Source of the DNA: Ceratobasidium sp. AG-K
Lineage: Eukaryota; Basidiomycota; Agaricomycetes; Cantharellales; Ceratobasidiaceae
Length of the DNA stretch: 64,000 nucleotides
NCBI GenBank assembly: GCA_037039685.1
Contig: JAWNGF010000001.1
Span: 6,634,001 to 6,698,000 of the forward strand
Direction: 5' to 3'
The position numbers were made by a program, and so were the translations under genes. This document shows, piece after piece, positions 22,741 through 36,100 of the stretch. Numbering within the stretch: position 1 is the stretch's first letter; every line of letters starts with the position of its first letter. The notes beneath the pieces are model-generated. The model searched no databases and was not told the origin of the DNA. It was given only the letters and a program-made list of their open reading frames with translations.

Positions 22741-23256
22741 ATGAGTCAATGTATGCGGCTGTGTTAAAGCGGTCTACGAACAAGGTCAAAATTAAGCTCG
22801 GAGTTTCCGCCACGGAGAATTTGAAATTACAAACGCAACAATCGTTTGGAGCTTGAGGTTGATACACATACATCAGCAAAAGTGGAGAACTGATTCAGTC
22901 CAAAACGATCCGAGATTAGTTGACCCATGGCAAAACCAACTAATAAGGGTCCTACTCAAGTGTGGCGTTGCTTCTATTAGCCTTTTTTGTCAGCCCCCGC
23001 TAAGCTTGGGCGGATTAGCACGCACTAGCCTGCCGCCTTTTTCTGATGTATAAACAGCGTGGGGGACCTCACAACAATAGATTTCACAGTATGATGTGAC
23101 AGAGAACTTTTTCCGATGTCAAGATTGTTGTGATAAGTTGGCAACTTCATACAAGCGGTAAGAATCAATAAAGACACTGACATTCCTATGTTGTCGGCAA
23201 TATCCAGGGGATGCAAGCAATCAAACTACAGAACGGAGAAATCCTCTGGTACTACG
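22741..23256. other. Intergenic region between convergent caspase genes D and E
   Basis: No gene is recognised. It holds the 3' flanks of two convergent genes. Confidence 0.5.
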
Positions 23257-25808
23257 TCATTGATGAGCTTTTATCACTACTTTCGTCTCGACTACATCCC
23301 AAAGCATTTGTGGCTGAATTTGTCTGTCGACTTCGTCCTCATCCATTACCATATGGGCCACCTTGGTTAAAGCTCTGGGCGTATGTGACGCGACGCTCTG
23401 CTTGACTCGGTTAAAAACCCCTAATGTAGCCGTCTGACCAAACGCGGGGAAACTAGGCTGATTCTTGGGCGAGGGAAGAATATTGATACCATAAGTGGTC
23501 TTCGTATTTTCGGACACCGACCGAGGTTTTCCAAGGTTCAAGAACGGCGAAGGTTGAGTTATAAAGTCGAATTCACTATGAGCCGTCGTCACAAAAACCC
23601 TGAAAACTCCAACGTCGACTTGGATGCCCTCCTCAAGTTGAAAAGTAAGAGCGCCAATGTCGTCGTTGCCATACCCGATAGTGAGAGACGAGCCACTCTC
23701 TAGAGTAGGATCTATGCTTTCGTTCCCGGTGACCTTCAAAAATAGAGGCCCTTGCATATAATATGTAACAAGCACACGAAATTATAATAGGTGTGACTCA
23801 CTTATGGACTGATTTATGGTACTAAAGTAGAAAGGGTACGCATATAGCTGATAGTTTGTCTGGTTTGTGATTTTGATGCCGTATTTGGTTGTGGAGGAGG
23901 ACGTTATCTCTGTACCCTCACTGCGAGTCAGATTACTACCAAGTGGCCAAAGCGTAACCTCAGTGGGACCGAGATCAGGCGCTTCGTGATCTTCAAGGAC
24001 ATGTAGCTCCAGTTGTAGCCCACCTACAATTTGGCGCCTCTCGGGGACTCGTGAAACGTGCCAGTTCCAAGTTTGCATTAACAAAAATGCTCTCTCGGCG
24101 CGTTCGGCATCTGGAGGGATGGCATTGGGCAGGACTCCCATGACGAATGCCCTTCCAGGCTCGGGGATCGCTTCCCAGGTCAGATCACCTGTTCGATAAT
24201 CGACACTTGGCGTAAATTGGTCCCGACTCAGTGAACCAAACTGGATTGGATCATCCGGTGACTGAAGGATCCGCCCTGACGCTTGATTCGGAGGAGTGAG
24301 CATATTCAAGTTGGAACCCGAAAAGCTAGAAGATTCAAGGAGCAGTGCATATGCGTGCACACTATGAAGAGCCGACAAGACACTGGATAGGTGAGAACCC
24401 ATTATGCAACGAGATCGAAAGGGGTTGCTAGTACAAGCATCGATCATGAAGGTCCCAAGCGGAGGATTGCTAGATCCAAGTAGGTTGTTTGCGTGTAAAG
24501 TCAGGATGGATTTTGGTGCAAATCCATGAGCGATACCAGCCGCGACGAAATAAGCATCCCCCTCCTTGATGACTGGAACAAATGAAGGGTTGACGATAGA
24601 TTCGTTGGCGTTGAAAAAGCAGCGATCAACAAACTCGCCCTCGCATACTGGACTTTGAGCTCTAGTAATGAAATTTTGTGAGTTGACTACACCATGGTGA
24701 AAAGTCTAGGAAATACCCTGGAGTACGAAATTTCGAGAGTTTCTCAACGCAGTTTCTGTATGTTAACGTCTCGAGTGCTGTGTTTCGGAGGACATGCAAA
24801 AGATTCGAAGTAAAGTATCCACGGTGGTGTGTTGGGCATTCGTAGGCTAGCTCCCGTTTCCCACAAGCAGCTAATAGTACATATGGGCGCATTCCGTCAT
24901 GAAAGGAGGTTTGCGGGATGCTATCTGGACGTAGTCTGGAATCAATAGTCGCATGGATATGGGGGTTGTGCCTCGCACCGGGCTGGATGGAAGTAGCTAA
25001 CAAAATGTGGGGATCTAGCTCAGTATGGAGCGTTGGAAATTTTTCAGATATTGAAACGTAGCGTGCCCGGGCTGTGATTTTGGGCACAAGAGCATCCGGA
25101 ACCGGCAGATGAGAAACTATGGCGTGAAGGCGGTTACGCAGGATAATGTGGGGTCGGTGCAAACTGGTTCCGACTCCTTTCGTGCCACCTGCCGAGTGAC
25201 AGCAATCAAATATCACTGTCTAGGAATAATATTATTGGATCGGGTTTACGAGTAAGTAGCTAGAAACTCACGATATTATTACCCTTTACCTCGGCTAAGT
25301 CGGACAATAAACTAGAGAGTGTGTATGCAGGAATTGGAGGAATTAACTGGCCCATATAATCTTTGCCTTTGACATCCTGGGAAAGGATACACTGAACCTT
25401 TGCTATCGTTTTGCCGTCCGGAGAATCCACCTCGGTTCCATGACCGGCATAGTAAATAAGAATAGGAGTAGACGGCTCGATGTTAGGGTTATTACGTAGT
25501 TCGAGCAATGCTTGGATAATCGCTGAACGAGTAGCTTCCTCGTCACGTAGATTGGTGATTTGAGATGTGGGTATAGCTAAATCCTTCGTCAAATAATCAC
25601 TCATTGAGTTTGCGTCTGCAACAGCCCCCGAGAGTTGTGTGATGTTGGCATATCGATCGATACCCACAATAAGGGCATGTAACCCTGAGTATAGTCTGAC
25701 AGGATTTGAGTCAGCGACGCGAAAATATTCAGTAGAGTAATATCAGATGAATCTCGTACCCGGAACTCGCAACTGCTTGGTCGTGTGTCCGGTCGCACCT
25801 TTCAGCAT
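23257..25808 (-). CDS. Caspase-like (C14) protein, paralogue E, inverted and intact
   Basis: Five exons on the minus strand (25760-25808, 25272-25684, 24717-25219, 23802-24661, 23257-23750) give 772 residues with no interruption. The short N-terminus (MLKGATGH) replaces the B/C leader. The catalytic His is in IYYAGHGTE and the catalytic Cys (about residue 161) in DCCHSAGGT, again as the sixth and seventh codons after an intron, the same intron position as in B, C and D. The p10-like block is YVLLAACGKRELAYE. The C-terminal module is recognisable (LYAYPFYFSTINQSI, GVFRVFVTT, WDVVETKVVIK) but the most diverged. It is convergent with gene D. Confidence 0.88.
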
Positions 25809-26071
25809 GTTAGACGAGGATAGGAGAGCATGAAAAGTGGGCTTACGAGTCCGAACAACACACATCTGAGTCTTGAGAATGCAGCGTGGCCCAGTCGTGA
25901 TTCATGGCTGATGGAGGTTGGGTTAGTATCACGGCCTGAACGCGAGGCCGTGATAGCATTGGGTTATTGCAAATTGGAACATACAAACAAGGTCATAATT
26001 CACATTGAGCGGTACGTACACATTCCAGCAGTCCGGGACTCGTACATAAAGGCAGAAAATACACATGTGAA
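25809..26071. other. Short intergenic region between caspase E and the purine permease
   Basis: It contains the promoter side of gene E and the 3' flank of the permease. No further gene is seen. Confidence 0.5.
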
Positions 26072-28803
26072 TTACTCTAGGGTCCCACGCTCTTCAACAG
26101 GTCGCTCCTTTTTCGTCTCGTCAATCGAGGGTGAGTCCCGGTCGTGCAGAGCTTCAGGGTCGGGGTGCTCAACGATGTTCGATTCTTGTTCTTGCTCTTG
26201 TGGAATAATCAGATTAAGAATCACGGCTACAACTCCTGCAATCAAGACTATCACAGGCTTGGTTAATGGACAGAAATAGGTAAAACGCATAGTAGACTTA
26301 CAAGGCGTGCTGAGTACAATTGTAATCGAATCGAAGAAGCCTTTGAGGCCCGAGTTGGCTTCGACACCATCAAACAAGTGGGCGTACCTAGATCGCTCAC
26401 ATAAGTTGCATGTAAATATAAATACGAATCTGGCGTACCATTCGGGAACTAGCAAATCACCCAGGCCAAACGACAAGGCCGCGGCCAGGATAAACCGATC
26501 CCGCCTTTGCCATTTGATGGTTGACAGGACACGGATGCCAGATACCATGACCGAGGCAAAAAGGAACGTCGTTACGCCGCCCAGCTAGATAACATAGTTA
26601 GGTATTGGTCCTAGGTGATAATATTTGTAGTGGGCTTACCACGGAGTTAGGAACTAATACACGCGGATGAGTTGCCATAATAAGATACCGTGGACAAGGT
26701 GTAACTCACTACTCAAGAAGACGCCGGAAATCTTTCCAAGGATACCGAAAAAGATCAAGAACCCGCAGCACCACCTTCCAGCGGTACGGTTCGCACAGCG
26801 AGTAATGGCAATCTGACAAAGCATTTAGGCCGAATCCCGACGAAGGAAACGACATTCTTACCACACCCTACAATTCGTTGTGAGTGATGATCCCTCGAAA
26901 TTGAAGACAGAATAATACGTACGTTATTCTGAGCAAAAATAGAGAGCGGGGTGACCGTGAACAATGCCGAGATGAACCCGCCAATTCCGTCTGCCAAAAC
27001 GCCGCCCTGAATACGGGTATCAAATACCTCTCCATCGACTTCGACGCGAGAGACCTCAGCACTGGCCGTGATATCCCCAATAGCTTCCATAGCGAGAGAG
27101 ACTAAAATCAAAGTTTTGTTAAATAGGTTTAGATAGAGCATGGTAGTTATACGTACCGTATACAGCCAGCATGGGGAGGATTGCGGGTGCGTATACACGG
27201 AGTTTAAACGTCTTGACCCTATTACGTTCATGAATATTATAAGGACACTGTATTCAGCCAAACTCACCAAATGAATGTGATAGCAGGCGCGCGATTGATG
27301 GCGCTCGCGTCCATGTATCTGTCCCAAACTCAGTCTCCTCCAAACATCAATAACTGGAGTTTAGACTCACCCGGCTGCACCGGCAACAATACACCCGACC
27401 AACAAGCCGACAATAATGCTCGCATTCTTCAAGAACGGAGATCCGAATAACTCCACGAGAACAATGGTGATGAACGACAGGAAGCCGAGACCAATGAACT
27501 CGGGAGAACCCCAAGGAAGCGGACGCCTATAGGAGTAATTTGAGCACACGAGCAAACATTTACGTGGATCAACGATAATGTTTTGATGAACAATGCGTGG
27601 GTTCGATCAATAATTGGCTCTCACTAGCGTAGATAAGGAACGCACTTGGCAAAGATAGTCGGGCATAACTGGAAGATCCCCGTCTCCGGGCGGAGGTGGC
27701 AGTCGTTGGAGCCTCCAGCCCAGTTGAGTACACCGGACTCGCCAATCCTGTCAAGCCATGAGTGTCCATTGTAAAACCGAGGTTCGAAGGCTTACAAAGA
27801 TGCGCCAATAAGAAGGATAACAGTTCCGGTCACGATGGGTGGGAAGATTTTCTTCAATTTCTTGGGTGGAACGAATGCCATGCCCATCTCAAGGAACGAA
27901 CAAACGAGAGAGGTACCTGTCTTTGGGTCAATTTGAGAGATGCGGAGCATCGGCTGGAGGCGTACCGAGTAACATGCCATATGCATCTGGACAAGGCCCT
28001 TTGGTTACCGTTCCGTCTGCGTTGGTTGTGCTGGGACAGGTGCCGTTCGCGTAGAGGCTATTGAAAATCTAAAGGCGCAAATCATTCAGCACTTGATTCG
28101 GATAATTGTGAACCTGTCGCTGACCGAAAATCCTGTGGAAAGAGTTGCGAAACTCGTCCCGACGACGGTAATCAATCCCGTTCCGAGATAATAATTGCGC
28201 CAAATGTGTAACCGGGACATTTGGACCAGTGATAGGATGCCACATCCTATCAGAGAAGCGCTAATCTATGGTGACGGATGAGTATGTGAAGCAGGAGTGA
28301 GGAAATTACGTACCATGTAGGCTTGTGTGCTTCCGTCCAAGTTGAGAGCCGAGGAGAAAATGATCGGAGGGGTGATGAGACCTGCCAGCATGGCGAGGGC
28401 ATGTTGGAACCTAAGAACCGTAGAAAGTAAGTCTTGCCGGTGGGAAGTGGTACAATGGAAACATACCCGCAGGTCATGGCCAATAGAATCGGCAAGTCGG
28501 CATCAAGAGCGTAGAACTGAGGTGCACGGGTTGCCTTGCGTTTTCCCCATGGTAATCCAGGAGAACAACTATAACTGGGTAAGGATTCTCTTCAATAACA
28601 AGATGTCGTATTCGACTCACAGCCAAGCTGAACCACACGTCAGAACTAAGCAGGCAATAAAGAATCGAGTCGTACTCACCAAAATCATAATCGCCCAACC
28701 AACCATCGCGTGTCGTGAACTTCTTTCCATACCGCTTCACGCTTCGAAAGCGATCAGTCGTGGGTGGAGCTACGGCTCCAGGTTGCTCGTTCACATAAGA
28801 CAT
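26072..28803 (-). CDS. Xanthine/uric acid (purine) permease, NAT/NCS2 family
   Basis: The product is a plasma-membrane proton symporter for oxidised purines, recognised along its whole length. Landmarks are DYDFAWLC and WGKRK at the N-terminus, GFQHALAMLAG (TM1 QH motif), LVCSFLEMG, LVELFGSPF, AMEAIGDITASAEVS, GGVLADG, and the NAT signature QNNGVIAITR followed by CANRTAGRWCC. It begins at ATG 28803 (MSYVNEQ) and ends at TAA 26072-26074. It is spread over about 14 exons, three of them tiny: 28621-28627 (7 nt, Ala-Trp-Leu), 26862-26867 (6 nt, Gly-Val of the NAT signature) and 26640-26653 (14 nt, Ile-Pro-Asn-Ser-Val). All join in frame and reproduce family motifs, which supports them strongly. 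The tail is acidic and cytosolic (QEQEQES). It is closest to the fungal UapA/UapC type. Confidence 0.93.
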
Positions 28804-29809
28804 GGCGAGTGGAGGCACCTAGTCGAGCAGATGATGCCTTCGTCGAGGAGTGATCGACGAGAGCGGGTTGCAACCTCGACTTGCGGCTTATAAGGACAGA
28901 AGCATCGTATCACATCGAAATAGAGCCGAGGGCCGAAGTGCAACTGTCAGACGCGAACCACAATCAAGCGAGCGTGCGATAAGGTGATTAGATAAGCGGA
29001 GATAGGACATTTGGATCGCGGGGATTGGAAGATACGGCTCAGGTACGAAGTGGAGTGTTCTCGACGTCTGTTTGTCGTGGAGGCCTATTTGATGTTATTG
29101 TGAGGGGTCGGACGATACGGCTCATGACATTGCGTCGAATAGCCATGCCGATATGGTAATATAGAAATCAGGGTTGAACGTTACTTAGGGCCATTGATGG
29201 AATGTATTCCGAAATCTGCCTATGGTACCATGACGCAGCACGGGATCGTTTATAGACTGAGGATATAGTAAACCGAAGTCAGTTGTTGGCTCGTCGCGGT
29301 GGTTGTTCATCCCACCCAATTCACCAAAGGACTCACGTGACCGCTTATCGGACTCTTGGCCGGACTTGGCTGGCAACGGCTTGCCTCCTAACCACGCGGC
29401 CGAAAAAGCCTGGGTTGTGCTGAGACGTCAACCGCTTTGATCCTCGGTACAAACTACAAGCTCGGTGTTTTGTTTGAAGCTCGGAGGCCGCGGAAAAACT
29501 GTTGGTCCGGCTCTATGCGTCGTCATAGTGCTAGCTCGGCCTGGGGTCTCTGGTCGCAATTTTTTCGCCAACTTGATCACCGAGACTGGGCAATCTTGAC
29601 TCTTTCTACTTCACTTATGAGGCTTACGTAGTCTAAATTATTCGTGCGAGCGCTGATTAAATTACTCGCCGGTGACTCTAGGAGCTGCTTGCGACTCATT
29701 GCTGAATCTCAGAGGATTCAAGCCCCATCACCCCGAGCTCAGGCATTACAACAAAAATATGTGCGACTACTAGTACATAGAACACAATCGTTCAAAACGT
29801 GATTCAGTC
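28804..29809. other. Intergenic region upstream of the purine permease
   Basis: No gene is recognised. It contains the permease promoter (about 28804-29150). Short frames on both strands have no domain or plausible splice partners. Confidence 0.45.
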
Positions 29810-30444
29810 TTATTGTCCTCGCCGGATTTTGTCATCCAAGTCTCTTGACAGGCCATCCATATCCAGACCGCTCTTCCACCAATCCCAAAGGAAGGCCGCC
29901 GTCTTGTTCTGCAGCATCTCCACATAATCCAGATATATAATTTGCCTGTACACTGGATGAAGCTGCGCCGACTTGCTCAGGCATGCCGCGAACGATTGGG
30001 AGAGGTCGCTCGCCAATACGCCCGTAAAGTATATTCCCTTGTTTGATGTTCCAAGTACGTCGTTTTCTATTATGATCAAAGGATGGAGTATACCGGATGG
30101 AGAGCGAACTCCCACGCCTGTTTGGGTGTCAGTTTGGATGAAATGAGAAAGGATGTAAAAGTAGCGCACCAATTACCAGTCCCTTTCCATCACTCCCTGG
30201 TAGCTGCCTACTGTCGTATGTCAGAAACACTACAGACTCCCAATGTTTATTCGACTTGCCGTCTGAAAAGTTTGAGAGCATGTGTATTCACTCTTTTCTC
30301 TCCGCTCTCGACAAACTGACAACACGCTTCAGCCGCAGCAGGACAACTTTCATACTGATCAACAAGCTCCCCACGGGTTGGTTTGTATTCAGAGGAGTCG
30401 GATCTGGAAGTTATGAATGAGACTGCGCAATGACAACGTAACAA
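29810..30444 (-). CDS. Hypothetical protein, gene model incomplete
   Basis: The function is not recognised. The last exon (29810 to about 30118, TAA at 29810-29812) encodes an even, non-repetitive sequence (HPLIIIENDVLGTSNKG, FLWDWWKSGLD). A 54-nt intron (GTGCGC...CAG) joins it to VVFLTYDSRQLPG upstream. Further up, EYKPTRGELVDQYESCP lies in another frame, and I could not find a normal intron to join it. The only GT-AG pair there is 31 nt, so there is either a frameshift or a missed exon. It has no signal peptide or clear membrane segment. Confidence 0.4.
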
Positions 30445-31713
30445 TCAGCCTATTATACCAGATAGTGAGATCCTCACAAACCTGTGTCGAGTGGTGGACT
30501 TGGGGGTGGACTATGTTGATGATACGAATACGCATGGCTGTAGAATGGCATCTTGGTGGCTTGAATAGAAAAAATACGAATAACTGAATCATTTCGCTGA
30601 CGTCAGTAGCAGTTCTCGTCTTGTTGCTCCCACACCTACCAACTGAACGCACTGAACGCAAGGTTCTGAACTCGCTCGTCGGGCTGGAGCTCTTTATACC
30701 CAAATCGAAGGCGCAAGGTAATCACGTACCCCACAAAAGAGTCGAAGAAGCCAAATTCTAATTGGCCTTTTCGCCGGAAGAACGCACGCTCGGTGACGGA
30801 TTTGGGCAATAAGTTTACGTTTTTCTCCAGCGGACATCAAACGGATCTTGTGATACTCTGAAGAGATGGTTCAATTCAGACGAACACGAGGCGATGTGCA
30901 GACATGTGCCGAGTAAGGCGGTAGTCAGGTGTCCCTTTTTGAAAATTTAAGGGCTGGGAGCTCGTTAGCATAGATTTGGTTGAAATAAAACCTGGACGTT
31001 ACGGGAGCAACATGGTGTCAGGCGCAAAATCAGCTTTGCATTTTGGCTTATATTCCACCATTCAGATTCTACCACTAGCCTCAACTATATACCTTCTTCG
31101 GGGGACCTCCGACTAGCGACCTAACATAAAGCCTTCCAGAGTAGTATTATCCCCAAGTAGGGCGAATATACCTATATTTCTGTCAGTTTGAACAGGCCGA
31201 TAATGAAATGGTAATACCGGTTAGGGGCCGACAGAGTTACATATCGGCATTTCAATTTCTTTTTGGTAGGATGGGCGACTATAGATAACTAGCCCTCATG
31301 GGATCCTCGGAGCGTGTCTCTGAGGTAGTCCATCAGCAGAAGGGCATAAATAAATACAATACAATTTAGTTCCGGATGGATAGTGGTCAAAATTGTATCT
31401 TGAGTTTGAGGTTGAGCGACTAGCTGTTTTCAGGACGAATTTACGACCCAAGTGATTGAGGGGTGGCAGGTTTATTTGAAGTGATTGTGGTCGAGCGACG
31501 ACTGTGTATCATATTTGTTCAGGCGTAAAGCGATTTCTATAACAACGGATGAGAAAAGACTGTTGCGGCATTTGTTCATCTATTCAACTGTTGGAACAAG
31601 ATTAAACGGATGGTCAGGTTGAGCGAGTAAAGGAAAACTGACCCAAACACAGATCTACTTAGTTGACCATTTTATCCAATACATTATACGCTACGTCGAG
31701 TTGGATGGTGACG
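30445..31713. other. Intergenic region, AT-rich, no gene recognised
   Basis: The right part (about 30720-31710) has no long frames. Near 30389-30703 a minus-strand frame may contain 5' exons of the preceding hypothetical gene, but it lacks a clear structure. Confidence 0.45.
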
Positions 31714-33166
<1,453 letters not shown>

Positions 33167-36100
33167 ATGTTTTCCCATCGCTTATGCATTTATCAGCGAG
33201 GATCACGGACAACTGGGGATGCTGACACGAGGCTGCCACAGGCGACAAACCACTATGTCCACGCGTTTCGCACAGTAAATGTAAGTCGAGAACGCTTCAG
33301 ATTGATAGAATGATCACAAAAATGAGTGCATGCGTTAGAATAAATATTATGACTGACATGCCAATATAATAGGGTGTAAGCCAGTTGGTTTATGCGTTAA
33401 AATCAATTAACTTATCCCGTAATTGGTTTGCGACCAAAGGGAGTGAGTAAAAGCTTCCTTATTCGGTAATCAAAGGCCTCTACTCACCATACCTATAGAG
33501 GGTGAGTGCCAAACTATGCACTCAAGCCATTTCCTAACCACTAAATCGATCGAACACACTCTCAGCTGGTAAGCACTTCAACATTTATCACGGAGTAGAA
33601 CAATAGGTGTTTAGGTACCACATGACATGAATGGTTATGAACGTAGATTGTGAGTATGATACCATCCATCTCGAATTTACAATCAACGATGTGGGAACTC
33701 TCCGCTGTAAAGTCGGTGCGATACAGATAATGTGCGCCGCGAATCGAACTAACCCAAAAGGCTCCTCGGCGTTTCCTACTATGATAGCTGGTGAGCATCA
33801 ATGTTCCTCTCGTGATTGATCTGACCTAACCTTGCTATATCGCTGGTTGCTAGCCGGTAAGACAGTCGGACTAATATTCTTGAATAGGCTCACTCTCATT
33901 TGATATAACCCCTTTCTCATAGGAAGTACGTAACTTTTTGGAGGAGTCTGAAAATAACTGACTTGAACGCATACATTGCTTACAGCGAGTAAGTAACATA
34001 TCCTCACACAATTCAACAGAAATCCATCCGTTTCCTCGCTGAATATCTTGTAGGATGTAAGTCTTGACTTGTCTAAGTTATGTTTATCTGACGGGTGCTA
34101 CTATCACATCACGCTAATAGGAGGTGAGTGTCTCTGAATATTTTCTCGCCAAGCACCGTCATATCGTCCCTGAGCCCATCTTCCATGTGACTTGAGGTGC
34201 CCAGCCAGCGCAATTCAGAGAATCTATATTCTGACTGACTATCATTTCATTACACTTTTCATTATAGATAGTAAGCCAATTGCAGTTTTCGTAAAGAGCG
34301 ATTCAATCATTGTACGGCGACGACTCGTGATTTTAGTTGTTCAAGGTAGGTAATCCACACCAAATCCAATAAGTTCAAGCCCGTCTACTAAATATTATGC
34401 TTATAGTTGGTAAGTAAATTGTCGGGCTTGTACCATTGCACTGAGGCGCGTTTGCGTGTCTGCTTGCTTATAGAGGGTGTGTTATATGTTGCGTTGACTC
34501 AGGTTTTGTTCTAATCGTATTCGGGTATAGGCCTCTAACATGAGTATACCGCCAGTCAACGCGGGGGTAAGCGATAGTCAACCCAAAAGTGCGGGATTGA
34601 TTGGGCCCAATACATCGAACCCAAATTCAACTCAAATCCGATCGAATAAACCCAAGCCAACTAGTACCACCCCAGCCAAGGTCGGATCTGCCAATTCGCC
34701 ATCTTCCGAGGTGAATCCACTCAAAATCAAGGCAAAACCGTCCAAGTCCAAGGCTTCGAATACATCCCATGGCGAACCAAAGGCTGTAATTCGCAGCGAT
34801 ACGGTGCGTTTACGCGCATATAGGTATTAATCTTGCAATTACTGAAGGAGTACAGGCATTTCTCGATATTATCCACCTGCTTGAGAAGAGTGGCTGCCCG
34901 GATCTTACGAGTCGGCTGGATCTCGGGAACTGCTCCGCATATCCTGTTTCCAACGGTGGTGCTGGAGATGTCTTTTCGGGAAAAATTGGATGATGGGACT
35001 AAAATAGCAATCAAGATTATACACGCATGCTCATCGGAAGGTCACCCCACTGGAAAATACCAGAAGGTGCGCGCGGCTCAGCTGGATAGGAAGCCACTAA
35101 TATTTCCTGCGTAGCGTGCGGCGAAAGAAATTCACGCATGGGCCAAGTGCAATCATCCCAACGTCGCGAAGCTCATGGGACTGGTGCAATTCAAGGACGG
35201 CCTAGCAATGGTTTCTAGATGGGCCAAGAATGGGAATCTCCTATCGTATCTCAAGCAAAACCCATCGGTGAACCGGTGTGCCTTGGTATGACCTCTTCAT
35301 ATGACATACGATCTTTTTATAATCCACCTGTGCGGTCTTGTGCCTCCGGTAGTGCACCTCTATCTGTGAAGGACTGGCGTACTTGCACCGAAACAATATT
35401 GTGAGTCAATCCCAGACACGCTTTGAAAGTGTCGCCGTTTAACGCCTGCGTAGGTTCATGGTGATCTCAAGGGGGTGTGTGCATATGTCCCAATGACACA
35501 GTTGCACAACTGTTGACCACTCGCCTAACTCCTAACTGCAGGCGAACGTCTTGATATCAAATGATGGAATTCCGATGCTTACTGACTTTGGGAATGCGAA
35601 CATGGCGGCTTCCACTCTTGTATTCACACAAACTGCCACCGCTGCGAGCTTTTCGTTCCGCTGGACCGTCCGTATCCTTTCACTTATTGAGATCTTTTGT
35701 TAATTAATAGTCCCAACAGGCGCCCGAGATATTTCGAGAAGGCAACAGACGTAGTACTGCCGGGGATGTATATGCGCTCGGAATGGTTGGTAGTTACCAT
35801 GCATGGATAATTCACGACGCTGATGTCCCTGCTACTACAGACTATACTGGTAGAGTCACCTTTTGGCCGTCGTGGTTCCTAGACTCAATGCAATGCCGAT
35901 AGGAAACACTCACCGGGAATGTTCCATATCCCGAGGTCAATGATATGACTATATTTTTCACGGTCATCGTCAAGCGCAAGCTACCCCAGCGGCCAGAGGA
36001 TCAGATTCCCTCGAGCAGCGTTTACGGAAATGTACTTTGGGCGCTACTTCTGAGCTGCTGGTCTTATAAATCACGCCTACGTCCAAGTGTATGGGATGTC

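Noticed and set aside
33720..33790. Possible tRNA on the minus strand (GTTCGATTC-like T-loop near 33738-33750)
   Set aside because: The flanking bases do not form the T stem, and no acceptor or anticodon stem could be built. The segment is better explained as an intron of the kinase micro-exon ladder.
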